64,000 nucleotides of DNA from Bacteroidales bacterium (GTDB taxonomy: Bacteria; Bacteroidota; Bacteroidia; Bacteroidales; JAADJA01). How positions within the stretch are numbered: position 1 is the stretch's first letter; the number at the start of each line of letters is the position of its first letter. Location of the stretch: contig JAGVPB010000011.1 of assembly GCA_020052415.1 (NCBI GenBank), forward strand, positions 62,001 to 126,000, in the 5' to 3' direction. This document shows positions 25,711 through 34,518 of the stretch, piece by piece. A program made the position numbers and the translations under genes. Under the pieces are notes generated by a model that ran no database searches, had not been told where the DNA came from, and saw only the letters and a list, made by a program, of their open reading frames with translations.

Positions 25711-26955
25711 TCATTTATTAACATCTTTAGGATAACAAATAAAATGTTTGATTACCTCTTTTGAAATCATACGCGCATCGAATTGGTCGGAGGCTTCAGC
25801 TATGTCAAGAATCTTACCTGTTTTTAAACGAATAAAAATCTTATCGGAATCCATGTTATAAGCATAGTTTGATGTGGTATCATTATAGAAAAAATATTTC
25901 AGTTCTTCCTCTGAAATACCGAATGTGCCAATGATTTTTGATTTGATTTCTTCGATATAAAAATAATCGAAGGGTTCGGATTGAATCTCGCACCTGAAAA
26001 GCTTGCGGCTGACCAGATTGTTGCACAGGGTGGATAGTATTTTATCAGGATGGTCCATCCACATTTTGATACAAGTAAACACGTCAAAATCATCGAGCAA
26101 TGAAAAATAGCGAAGTTTTTCCGGGTCGTCCGATAAATCCCGGTGACTGAAATCTCCTTTCAGGAAAAATAATAATGCGGGAGTTGCAAAAAGACTTTCC
26201 CCGTTCATTATAAGATACCTTGCCCTTTGCAGTATTCTGGTCAGCATATTTTCTGCCGCGAGTACTGTTTTATGCAAATACACCTGCCAATACATGATTC
26301 TTCTTGCAACTATGAATTTTTCCAGGGAATAGATGCCTTTTGCTTCTACCACAAGTTTATCATCTGCTACATCCAGCATCTTAATAATCCGTTCAGTACC
26401 AATAACACCTTCTGAAACCCCTGTGAAAAAACTGTCCCGCTTCAGGTAATCCAGTCTGTCCATATCCAGCTGACTCGAAACCAATTGGCTCAGAAAATTC
26501 TTTTTATAGCTGTGATTAAAGATGGCAATACCGGTTGATAACTTACCGTCAAAAAAATCATTTAGTTTGTGCATAAAGATCATTGAAATTTCTTCATGCG
26601 TCACCTGAGTAATGATCGAGTTCTCCAAAGCATGGGAAAACGGGCCATGCCCGCAATCGTGAAGCAGTATTGCAACCAGCGCGCCTTCTTCTTCCTCCTG
26701 ACTGATCCTATGTCCTTTCGATTTCAGGATTTCCAAAGCCTGTTGCATAAGGTGCATTGCTCCGATGGAATGCTGAAACCTTGTATGTAATGCCCCGGGA
26801 TACACAAGATTGGTAAGTCCAAGTTGCTTAATCCTTCGCAGGCGCTGAAAATAGGGATGTTCAATTAAATTGAAAATAAGTTCACCGGGAATATCCACAA
26901 ATCCATAAACAGGATCATTAATTATCTTATGCTTATTTATCACTGAAACCGGCAA
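25711..26955 (-). CDS. HD-domain phosphohydrolase
   Basis: About 414 residues. The N-terminal HD domain holds metal ligands in LHTRFQHSIGAMHLM and ILLHDCGHGPFSH, plus the conserved YFQRLRRIKQLGLTNLVYPG and QLDMDRLDYLKRDSFFTGV. It resembles dNTP triphosphohydrolases and the uncharacterised YpgQ/SAMHD1-like hydrolases that regularly precede lpxD in Bacteroidota, so the substrate is probably a nucleotide or phosphorylated metabolite. The upstream end has no ATG: translation must begin at the TTG at 26955 or the GTG at 26943. The gene ends about 65 bp before the lpxD start, in the same direction. Confidence 0.85.
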   Translation of the reverse strand: MPVSVINKHKIINDPVYGFVDIPGELIFNLIEHPYFQRLRRIKQLGLTNLVYPGALHTRFQHSIGAMHLMQQALEILKSKGHRISQEEEEGALVAILLHDCGHGPFSHALENSIITQVTHEEISMIFMHKLNDFFDGKLSTGIAIFNHSYKKNFLSQLVSSQLDMDRLDYLKRDSFFTGVSEGVIGTERIIKMLDVADDKLVVEAKGIYSLEKFIVARRIMYWQVYLHKTVLAAENMLTRILQRARYLIMNGESLFATPALLFFLKGDFSHRDLSDDPEKLRYFSLLDDFDVFTCIKMWMDHPDKILSTLCNNLVSRKLFRCEIQSEPFDYFYIEEIKSKIIGTFGISEEELKYFFYNDTTSNYAYNMDSDKIFIRLKTGKILDIAEASDQFDARMISKEVIKHFICYPKDVNK

Positions 26956-27003
26956 GTTAAATTTTTCGGTAAAATTAATATTTTGTGTTCAATCCGGTAT
27001 AAC

Positions 27004-28005
27004 CTACTTTAGTCCGAGGAAAAGCCTTCTTAAAACAGCGTTTTTTAATAAAACAAGCTCAAGTAATATAGGCAGTCCTAATCCGAAGACTAATCCAATT
27101 ATAAATAGTGAGAAAAGGTTGTGAATCCCAAGCCATTTTGATATAATCCTGCTTCCTGCCGTACCAAATACATGGAACAGATATATGCCATAGGAATAAT
27201 AACCGAGTTCGGCTAAAAACCGGTTGGGCCTTCGAATATAAAAAATCAGGAAAATCCCTGTAAGTCCGATAAAGGTTCCAAGCTTTCCATACTTTGCGTC
27301 CTGCATATCCAAAAATCCAAACCAGTTTAATTGTTGAATTACCAGTCCGGTGATGAGCAAAATCAGAATTATGATCAGGTTCGTTTTTCTAAACAGAGTT
27401 TCGGAATATCGGTTAATCCCGATTCCGAGAAGGAAAAATGGCAAAAGGTATAAATAGCTGGTAAAGCTCAAAAAAGAAGTCATAACATAAGGTACCGCAA
27501 ATATGAGGATCAATACACTGATAACAAAACTTATCATCCAGCCTCTGAAATGATTAATAATGTTGTTTATTTCGAGGATCACCACTGTCAAAAAAACAAG
27601 GAATAAAGCCTGTAAAAACCAAAATTGTCCATACGAATAAATGTATATTTTCCAAATATCGGCCATGTCAACACGGTTGTTGACAGCCGGTATAAAAGCG
27701 TTCAGACTGTACTGTAAAGTTGAGACAAAAAGAAAAGGAAGTAAAATTCTGCGTGATTTTCCTTTAATAAATTGCAACACAAAATCCCCCGAAACCGGTT
27801 TAAGGGCATAAACAAAACCTGAAATTGCAGTAAACAGAGGCATACGAAGGTATTCGAAGGAATGATAAAAATATCGCCAGGCCGAATCGTCGCCGACCAT
27901 TAGCCCCGTATCGCTTTTATTTCCGATAACATGGCCGGCTACCATTAAAAGGATAGCTATTCCACGAATGGTTTCAATGGATTGTTCTTTGCGCTTGACA
28001 GCCAT
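27004..28005 (-). CDS. Acyltransferase family 3 (membrane O-acyltransferase)
   Basis: 333 residues with about ten membrane helices. It shows the acyltransferase-3 opening IETIRGIAILLMVAGHVIGN, with the catalytic-type His in AGHV, then FYHSFEYLRMPLFTAISGFV, IYSYGQFWFLQALFLVFL, and YYSYGIYLFHVFGTAGSRII near the end. Family members O-acetylate or O-succinylate polysaccharides, LPS or peptidoglycan from the inner membrane. It stands between the HD hydrolase (same strand) and divergent porX. The acceptor glycan cannot be inferred from the neighbours. Confidence 0.86.
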   Translation of the reverse strand: MAVKRKEQSIETIRGIAILLMVAGHVIGNKSDTGLMVGDDSAWRYFYHSFEYLRMPLFTAISGFVYALKPVSGDFVLQFIKGKSRRILLPFLFVSTLQYSLNAFIPAVNNRVDMADIWKIYIYSYGQFWFLQALFLVFLTVVILEINNIINHFRGWMISFVISVLILIFAVPYVMTSFLSFTSYLYLLPFFLLGIGINRYSETLFRKTNLIIILILLITGLVIQQLNWFGFLDMQDAKYGKLGTFIGLTGIFLIFYIRRPNRFLAELGYYSYGIYLFHVFGTAGSRIISKWLGIHNLFSLFIIGLVFGLGLPILLELVLLKNAVLRRLFLGLK

Positions 28006-28042
28006 TACTTTTTTCGATTTCTTAGCTTCATCATTAGGTAGG

Positions 28043-28050
28043 CAAAAATA
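28043..28050 (-). promoter_or_regulatory. Putative -7 box for the acyltransferase gene
   Basis: On the complement, TATTTTTG fits TAnnTTTG, with TTTT at the -33 position (19-bp spacing), 37 bp upstream of the ATG. Confidence 0.45.
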
Positions 28051-28270
28051 GAAGAATTATCCAAAGCTTAAAAGGTAACAAGAAATTTTGATGAGTTGCA
28101 TCAGGTTTACAATAATATTTCGTTTTTAGCATTATTAAGAAGTTAGAATTTTCCCGGTCAATTTGCGACGATAAATTTGGTTAAGCAATTCCTTAATTTG
28201 ATTTAATTTTACCCTGACTGAGAATTAGAAACGGATCGTATATTAATTTCATAACTGACAAAATTGACCA

Positions 28271-29824
28271 ATGGACAAAGTAAAAATTTTATGGGTTGAC
28301 GATGAAATAGGCTTGTTAAAGCCTCATATTTTATTCCTTGAACAAAAGGGTTACATGGTAAATACTGCCAATAATGGTTCAGATGCCATGGAATTGGTGA
28401 GGTCGGAAGAATTCGATATTGTTTTTCTTGATGAGCAAATGCCGGGTCTTTCAGGGATTGAAACACTCGAGCAAATAAAGGAAGAATATCCGGGTCTGCC
28501 GGTTGTCATGATCACTAAAAGTGAAGAAGAGACGATCATGGAAGAGGCTATTGGTTCAAAAATATCGGACTATCTTATTAAACCGGTAAATCCAAAACAA
28601 ATATTACTGAGCCTTAAAAAAAATCTTGAAAATAAAAAGCTGGTAAGTGAAAAAACAACTTCACAGTATCAGCAGGCATTCAGTCCGTTGGGAATGAAAA
28701 TCTCGGGCGAACTTAATCATGAGGAATGGGCGGATGTTTACAAAAGCCTTGTCAGGTGGGAACTCGAACTTGAAAAATCAACCGACTCAGGCATAAAAGA
28801 AATTCTGAATATGCAAAAGCTTGAAGCAAGTAAAATTTTTGCAAAATTTATTGAAAACAAATACGAGGGCTGGATTAATGGAAAAACCGGCGACAGGCCC
28901 GTTTTGTCACATACACTGTTCAAGGATAAGTTGTTTCCGCGATTAAACAGTAATAAACCATTTTTTTTAATCCTGATTGATAATTTACGATACGACCAGT
29001 GGAAAGTGATACAACCCATTATTGAGCAGAATTTCAGGGTTCAAACCGATCAGGTATTTTACAGTATTTTGCCCACTGTAACTCAATATGCGAGGAATGC
29101 AATGTTTGCAGGATTAATGCCGGTGGAGATTGAGCGAAAGTACCCTCAATATTGGATGGGGGAAGACGATGAGGGAACAAAAAACCAGTTTGAAGATAAG
29201 CTGCTTGATGAATATCTGAAGAGGTACGGGAAAAATATTAAGTTCAGCTATACCAAGGTGCTTAACCTGAATATCGGAAAAAAACTTGTTGAGAATCTTC
29301 CGAACCTGATGAAAAATAACCTTAACGTAATTGTTTACAATTTTGTAGATATGCTGTCACATGCACGAACAGAGATGGAGATCATTCGCGAACTTGCTGA
29401 CGATGAGCCGGCATACCGTTCATTGACTCTTTCGTGGTTTGAGCATTCACCTTTGAAGGACATCATTGATTTTCTGGGTGAAAAGGGAGCCGATGTGGTT
29501 ATTACAACTGATCACGGCTCGGTAAGGGTTAATGATCCCGTGAAGGTATTGGGCGACCGCAATACCAATACCAACCTCAGATACAAAACCGGTAAAGCAT
29601 TACAATATAGCCTGAAGGAAGTTTATGAAGTAAGAAATCCGCATGACATTTATCTGCCAAAAGTTAATGTGAGTTCATCCTATATTTTTTGCAAGAGGAA
29701 TGATTTTTTTGCCTACCCCAATAATTACAATTATTATGTGAACTATTATAAAAACACTTTCCAGCATGGTGGTATCTCACTCGAAGAAATGATAATTCCT
29801 TATATCGAATTAAAGCCAAAGTAA
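28271..29824 (+). CDS. porX: PorX: response regulator with PglZ/alkaline-phosphatase-type effector domain
   Basis: 517 residues. Residues 1-120 form a CheY-like receiver with Asp54 as phosphoacceptor (VFLDEQMPGLSG), acidic pocket VDDE at 9-12, and conserved Lys in YLIKPVNP. A helical bundle links to the PglZ domain (~205-517), whose metal sites lie in LILIDNLRYDQWK, VTQYARNAMFAGLMP, FVDMLSHAR and ITTDHGSVRVND. In Porphyromonas and Flavobacterium PorX works with sensor PorY and sigma factor SigP to control type IX secretion genes, and its PglZ domain has been reported to act on phosphodiester substrates. It is followed by tsaE and ald. This gene is strong evidence that the organism runs T9SS. 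Confidence 0.96.
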   Translation: MDKVKILWVDDEIGLLKPHILFLEQKGYMVNTANNGSDAMELVRSEEFDIVFLDEQMPGLSGIETLEQIKEEYPGLPVVMITKSEEETIMEEAIGSKISDYLIKPVNPKQILLSLKKNLENKKLVSEKTTSQYQQAFSPLGMKISGELNHEEWADVYKSLVRWELELEKSTDSGIKEILNMQKLEASKIFAKFIENKYEGWINGKTGDRPVLSHTLFKDKLFPRLNSNKPFFLILIDNLRYDQWKVIQPIIEQNFRVQTDQVFYSILPTVTQYARNAMFAGLMPVEIERKYPQYWMGEDDEGTKNQFEDKLLDEYLKRYGKNIKFSYTKVLNLNIGKKLVENLPNLMKNNLNVIVYNFVDMLSHARTEMEIIRELADDEPAYRSLTLSWFEHSPLKDIIDFLGEKGADVVITTDHGSVRVNDPVKVLGDRNTNTNLRYKTGKALQYSLKEVYEVRNPHDIYLPKVNVSSSYIFCKRNDFFAYPNNYNYYVNYYKNTFQHGGISLEEMIIPYIELKPK

Positions 29825-29908
29825 ACAGAATTAAAGACATTAAAGCTGGATACCCGGTTCAAACTTTGCAATTTTCATTAATTTTGAGCCGGTTATAAAC
29901 AAGTAACA

Positions 29909-30337
29909 GTGGCCGGTTCAAAGTTCAGTATAGTTAGTTATAAGGAAAGCGACCTTGAAAATGCCGCGGTACTTTTATTAGATAGTTACCCCGGGGAAAG
30001 ATTTTTTGCTTTATACGGTGAAATGGGAGCGGGGAAAACCACTTTTATAAAGGCAATCTGTGAGAAACTTAATGTTACAGATGTGGTCAGCAGCCCTACC
30101 TTTTCAATCGTAAATATTTATCGGACAAAGGATCTGGAAGAAGTATATCATTTCGACCTTTACAGGATCAATTCTTTGGAGGAAGTATTTGACATTGGTT
30201 ATGAGGATTATTTTTTTAGTCAGTCGTATTGTTTTGTTGAATGGCCTGAAAAAATCGAAAATCTTTTACCTGAAAATGCCATAAAAATCTTTATTGAAGT
30301 CAGGCAATCCGGGGAAAACAGAGTTATAAAATTCTGA
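29909..30337 (+). CDS. tsaE: tRNA threonylcarbamoyladenosine biosynthesis ATPase TsaE
   Basis: 142 residues, normal for TsaE. It shows Walker A in GEMGAGKTTFIKAICEKL, then SSPTFSIVNIYRT and VYHFDLYRINSLEEVFDIGY and FVEWPEKIENLLPE, all classic for the family. TsaE is the ATPase that resets the TsaB-TsaD complex in t6A37 tRNA modification. The start is a GTG at 29909 and there is no ATG at the right place. It follows porX by 84 bp and precedes alanine dehydrogenase by 84 bp. Confidence 0.95.
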   Translation: MAGSKFSIVSYKESDLENAAVLLLDSYPGERFFALYGEMGAGKTTFIKAICEKLNVTDVVSSPTFSIVNIYRTKDLEEVYHFDLYRINSLEEVFDIGYEDYFFSQSYCFVEWPEKIENLLPENAIKIFIEVRQSGENRVIKF

Positions 30338-30421
30338 CAAGGTTAAATGAGAATTGTGAAATTTGGGAAAGTTATCCTAATATGTATTAATTTTAGACCT
30401 TTAAACTGAATCTGTTGAGAA

Positions 30422-31645
30422 ATGAATAGCGAGCAGACAGGATATTTCAAATTTTCAAATACTGAAAAGCTTTTACCCCGCGAGGAGATGCTTGAGATCA
30501 ACCGTCAGAAAACCAGCCTGACTATTGGTGTACCCAAGGAGACTTCCTTTCAGGAATGCAGAATGCCATTGGTTCCTCAGGCTGTGGGTTTACTGGTTGC
30601 CAACGGCCATACTGTATTGATTGAATCCGATGCAGGCAAAGCTGCCCATTTCAGGAATGAAGAATATTCAGAGGTTGGTGCAAGGATATTGTACAGCAAT
30701 GAGGAATTGTTAAAAGCGGATATCATTATTAAAGTTGCACCTCCGTCAGCTGAAGAGATCGAATTATTAAAATCGCGGCAGACATTAATTTCCTCTTTGC
30801 ATTTAACTGGTCAGAACCGGGAATATTTCGAAAAGCTGATGTCAAAAAAAATGACCACAATTGCTTATGAATATATCCGGGATAAAATTGGAACTTTTCC
30901 GGTTTTAAGGGCAATGAGTGAAATTGCAGGTACTGCATCCATCATTATTGCTGCCGAATATCTCGAAAGCGGCGAATACGGAATGGGTACCCTTTTTGGT
31001 GGCTTCCCGGGAATAACACCCACAGAAGTTGTCATACTTGGCGCCGGTACTGTAGCTGAATATGCAGCACGTGCAGCAATGGGTCTGGGTGCGGTGGTTA
31101 AAATTTTTGACAATAATATCTATAAATTAAGAAGACTCCAGGATTCATTAAATACCAGGGTTTTTACATCAATTATCCAACCCAGGGTTTTGTTAAAAGC
31201 TTTAAAAACTGCCGATATTGTTATAGGTTCAGTCCATTCTGCCGAAGGACTTACACCGGTAATTATCACCGAAGATATGGTAAGGCAAATGAAATATGGT
31301 TCCGTGATCATTGACGTAAGCATTGATCAGGGCGGATGCTTTGAAACTTCCCATATTACAAACCATAAAAATCCTGTTTTTAAAAAATATGATGTCACAC
31401 ATTATTGTGTCCCAAATATTGCTTCCAAGGTTCCTCATACGGCATCTTATGCTTTAAGCAACTTTTTTACACCTATTCTTTTGAGAATTGGCGAAGTAGG
31501 AGGGATCGAAAATATGATCAGAATGGATTACGGTTTGCGTCAGGGAATTTATTTTTTTAACGGCACTCTTACAAAACCATATATTGGGGATTATTTTACC
31601 TTGCCTTACCAGGATATTGAACTTTTGATAGCCGCCCTGAGATGA
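30422..31645 (+). CDS. ald: Alanine dehydrogenase
   Basis: 407 residues. TIGVPKETSFQECRMPLVPQ starts the catalytic domain, preceded by about 36 extra N-terminal residues compared with Bacillus Ald; such an extension is common in Bacteroidota. The NAD(H)-binding Rossmann motif is ILGAGTVAEYAARAAMGLGA, and IIDVSIDQGGCFETSHIT and KYDVTHYCVPNIASKVPHTA are signature segments. It interconverts alanine and pyruvate plus ammonia with NAD. It is probably co-transcribed with tsaE and ends 106 bp before the convergent Ig-like lipoprotein gene. Confidence 0.93.
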   Translation: MNSEQTGYFKFSNTEKLLPREEMLEINRQKTSLTIGVPKETSFQECRMPLVPQAVGLLVANGHTVLIESDAGKAAHFRNEEYSEVGARILYSNEELLKADIIIKVAPPSAEEIELLKSRQTLISSLHLTGQNREYFEKLMSKKMTTIAYEYIRDKIGTFPVLRAMSEIAGTASIIIAAEYLESGEYGMGTLFGGFPGITPTEVVILGAGTVAEYAARAAMGLGAVVKIFDNNIYKLRRLQDSLNTRVFTSIIQPRVLLKALKTADIVIGSVHSAEGLTPVIITEDMVRQMKYGSVIIDVSIDQGGCFETSHITNHKNPVFKKYDVTHYCVPNIASKVPHTASYALSNFFTPILLRIGEVGGIENMIRMDYGLRQGIYFFNGTLTKPYIGDYFTLPYQDIELLIAALR

Positions 31646-31751
31646 CCACCTGATTTATAAATACATTCCGTTTTTTTTTATTTTTAAACCTGGAATTGGA
31701 TGTGAATATTAATGCCGGGTAAGGTTAATAAAACAGAATGACCGGAGTAGG

Positions 31752-33500
31752 TCATAATTCCCAGTCTTCTTCAATATCCCAATTGGCCCGGATAGTAATA
31801 CCGGATGAAAAAAACTGAACTTCTTCAGGCTGTATTTTATAATAGTAATCACCGGTATCCCATTTCCCGTTTTTATTGGAATCAAATATCGCTTTTAATT
31901 TATAATCACCGGGAGTCAGATGTATGAATGATAAACGTTCAGGTCCGGAAATATTAAATTCTTCCCTAACCTTATCGCCCGAGAGTAGTTGAAATATAAC
32001 ATTGGTTTCCGGTTCCGGGAGTGAAACGTTAACAAAAAAATTCCCATAATCCTCAACTGACTTCGATATAAAAGTAAAGCTTAATGTATCATTTGTCCTG
32101 TTTAGGATGTCAAAAAAGGCGCTGTCAATAATCAAGAGTTTATAAGGGGTTGCACTGGTCCATTTATAATCCACGACAAATTTTCTCTTTGTCGGATCAG
32201 TAAAAAATAAAGCGGCTTCCACCGGGATAGTATCATGTTCAAACAACTGCAATTTCACAGGATTGAAAGAGGTAACAGGGTAATCAAATATCAGTTTAAA
32301 GGGTTGGTACAGTTCAGAATGGTTGGCCTTAAGTTCTGTCCTGATTGTGAGTAGGGTTGTATCTATGGCACCGGGTCCTTGCTTTTTGTCCTTGCTTTTT
32401 TTAACAGCAGCTACTTTCACAGTGTCTAAAATTATGTTGTTATCTGAAATTTCAAATATGATTGAATCCTGAATAATATTTTTAAGCCAGTAATTTACGG
32501 TGTCTTTTGTAATATTAACCTCCTGAATTCCCCAATCCAGGTCCGTTGTAAGATTAAGAGGACGAACAATAAGGTTGGTGACGGGTCTTTTAAAAAAAAA
32601 GCTAAGCAGATTCTTTTTTACCAATGCAACTTTAATTAATTTTTGAGTTGAGTCAGCTTCGTTGAACAGGGCTAGTTTTATACCTGATTTAAAAGACATT
32701 AGCTTTTCTATGTTATCTGTTACCAGTGTATCCGACTCGATGGAATCCGGTATTGTTGTTTGTATAAAGACCGGGGAGATTAAACTGTCAAGAAAAGCAA
32801 TCGCTTCCGAAGGCTGGTCATAAATCATGTTGCTGTTTTGATCGTTTAGAGCAAATAATTTAAACGGCTGATTAATCAGGTTGTTAAAAGTAAAATTGCC
32901 GGAAGCATCTGTCTTTGTTAAGTAATAGGGCCTGACAAAATAAGGAAGTGAATCGAAGGGTATTGTATCATTAATATTAAGATAAAGCATGACATTAATA
33001 TTTTTAACAGGCACCAGGTCGAATGCATTATAAATTGAGCCGGAAATTGACAGTGAATCAATCACATTGCCGGTTGAAAACACATATTGAAAATTCTCAA
33101 AAGCATTATTTTCAGTTAAATCAACAATTGAATTTCCAAAAAATATATTGTAGGTAGTGTTTTCCTTTAGGGTACCTGTCATCTCAATTATAAGTGATTT
33201 GCCTCTCAGTTTAAATTCAGGCGTTTTATCCATTGGGGGCGAAATGATTACCTGCGAATTGATATCTTTCAACTTGATAAATTCATCGAAAGTTATTCTT
33301 ATTTTATTTTGACTGAAATTCCTGGAATTTAAAGGAGGCGCGTATTTTAGAATTACCGGAGGCGTTGTATCTTTCGGCCCGCCGGTAGGTGATACAGGAT
33401 TGGCGCACCTTGAGATCAATAAACAAGCAAGGACGACCATTAATGCTTTGATAAATTTTCCAAACAATTTATTTTCCTCCGGATAATTTAAATCAACCAA
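31752..33500 (-). CDS. Lipoprotein with N-terminal Ig-like (Big_5) domain
   Basis: 582 residues. A hydrophobic stretch ending LLISRCANPVSPTGGPKDTT puts a lipid-modified Cys ahead of a short linker, a pattern that recurs in Bacteroidota surface lipoproteins. Residues ~45-145 form an Ig-like domain (PPVILKYAPPLNSRNFSQNK, ITFDEFIKLKDINSQVIISP, ENTTYNIFFGNSIVDLTENN). A later carboxypeptidase-regulatory-like stretch has DASGNFTFNNLINQPFKLFA and the end has GDYKLKAIFDSNKNGKWDTG. The likely place is the outer membrane, and the function is unknown. Its start overlaps the polysaccharide deacetylase stop by 8 bp, so both are probably translated from one message. Confidence 0.82.
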   Translation of the reverse strand: MVDLNYPEENKLFGKFIKALMVVLACLLISRCANPVSPTGGPKDTTPPVILKYAPPLNSRNFSQNKIRITFDEFIKLKDINSQVIISPPMDKTPEFKLRGKSLIIEMTGTLKENTTYNIFFGNSIVDLTENNAFENFQYVFSTGNVIDSLSISGSIYNAFDLVPVKNINVMLYLNINDTIPFDSLPYFVRPYYLTKTDASGNFTFNNLINQPFKLFALNDQNSNMIYDQPSEAIAFLDSLISPVFIQTTIPDSIESDTLVTDNIEKLMSFKSGIKLALFNEADSTQKLIKVALVKKNLLSFFFKRPVTNLIVRPLNLTTDLDWGIQEVNITKDTVNYWLKNIIQDSIIFEISDNNIILDTVKVAAVKKSKDKKQGPGAIDTTLLTIRTELKANHSELYQPFKLIFDYPVTSFNPVKLQLFEHDTIPVEAALFFTDPTKRKFVVDYKWTSATPYKLLIIDSAFFDILNRTNDTLSFTFISKSVEDYGNFFVNVSLPEPETNVIFQLLSGDKVREEFNISGPERLSFIHLTPGDYKLKAIFDSNKNGKWDTGDYYYKIQPEEVQFFSSGITIRANWDIEEDWEL

Positions 33501-34119
33501 ATAACTCTTCAGTTATGGGTGCAAATTTGTAACCTAAATTGCCAAAGTGCTCAATATACCTGGGCAATGTATAGATGACTTTTTCCTTTGCCTGAATATT
33601 GTCGTGAAAGACGATAATTGTACCACGTTTAGTATATTTGGAGGCACGGTAAAGAATCATTTCCTTTGGTACCCTTCTGTCGAAATCGCCCGGCAATACA
33701 CTCCACATGATAATTTTGTACTGTTTTTTAATGGAATTTTTTTGTTGCCGGGTAATCTTACCATACGGAGGCCTCAATAAATTTGTTTTTAATATTTCTG
33801 CACATTCTGCGATATCGGCAAGGTAAAGTAAGGTTGATGTTTTTGTACCTTTTAAATGGCTGTATGAATGGTTACCAATACTGTGACCGTTTTTTTTGAT
33901 TTTATCTATAATTTCAGGATGTTTATCAGCTTTGGAACCTGTACAAAAAAAAGTGGCCTTTGCTTCATAACAATCAAGAATGTCGAGAATTTGAGGTGTA
34001 ACATCTTTTTCGGGACCATCATCGAAAGTAAGGTAAATATTTTTTTCTTCACCCGGCATGTCCCATATCAAATCTTTTTTGAATATTTTAATAATCTTCG
34101 GAATCTTAATCAAATACAT
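33493..34119 (-). CDS. Polysaccharide deacetylase (NodB/CE4 family)
   Basis: 208 residues with a complete NodB catalytic domain: YLTFDDGPEKDVTPQILDIL carries the base and metal Asp pair, HSIGNHSYSHLKG the two metal His, and LLRPPYGK the arginine motif, followed by IIMWSVLPGDFDRRVP and GTIIVFHDN. CE4 enzymes remove N-acetyl groups from chitin-type glycans or peptidoglycan. There is no signal peptide, and the N-terminus begins MYLIKIPKIIKIFKKDLIWD, a basic amphipathic lead. It overlaps the Ig-like lipoprotein gene by 8 bp, hinting at a shared envelope task. Confidence 0.92.
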   Translation of the reverse strand: MYLIKIPKIIKIFKKDLIWDMPGEEKNIYLTFDDGPEKDVTPQILDILDCYEAKATFFCTGSKADKHPEIIDKIKKNGHSIGNHSYSHLKGTKTSTLLYLADIAECAEILKTNLLRPPYGKITRQQKNSIKKQYKIIMWSVLPGDFDRRVPKEMILYRASKYTKRGTIIVFHDNIQAKEKVIYTLPRYIEHFGNLGYKFAPITEELFG

Positions 34120-34518
34120 ACGTAATCCTTTAGAAGATTTTTCTGGCCATTTGGTATCCGACTTTCACCCTTAAAAGTTCTTATTTTGTTATTAATTGCA
34201 ATCCCTGCAAAAATACATTTACTTCGGTAATTTTTAACAATAATGAAAAATTACTTTTCTTCAAATCTAATCAATTTGTGCTAAGTCAAACCATAAAAAT
34301 ATAATAAGAGGTCTGTTGCTAATTATCTGAAAAAAAATAAGGTAAATATTGTAAATTACAAATTATAATACGTACTTTTACCTTCTTAAAACTTTTCTAA
34401 TTTCAGTTTGTTAAAGGTCGGGATCAAAATGTTCATAATACCGGGAATTCTGGTTGTGGTTGACAAGAATGTCAACTACAAGAGAATATTTTTTTAGATG
34501 GACATATAATTGAGTAAA
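34120..34518. other. AT-rich intergenic region upstream of the giant adhesin
   Basis: No gene is supported in these ~400 bp between divergent genes. The notable element is the inverted repeat GTTGACA-AGAA-TGTCAAC at 34459-34476, 43 bp before the adhesin ATG, which could be an operator or a leader hairpin. No good -33/-7 pair was found. Confidence 0.5.

Noticed and set aside
31739-31754. TGACC-GGAGTA-GGTCA stem as terminator between ald and the Ig-like lipoprotein gene
   Set aside because: The stem is only 5 bp and no T-tract follows on either strand.
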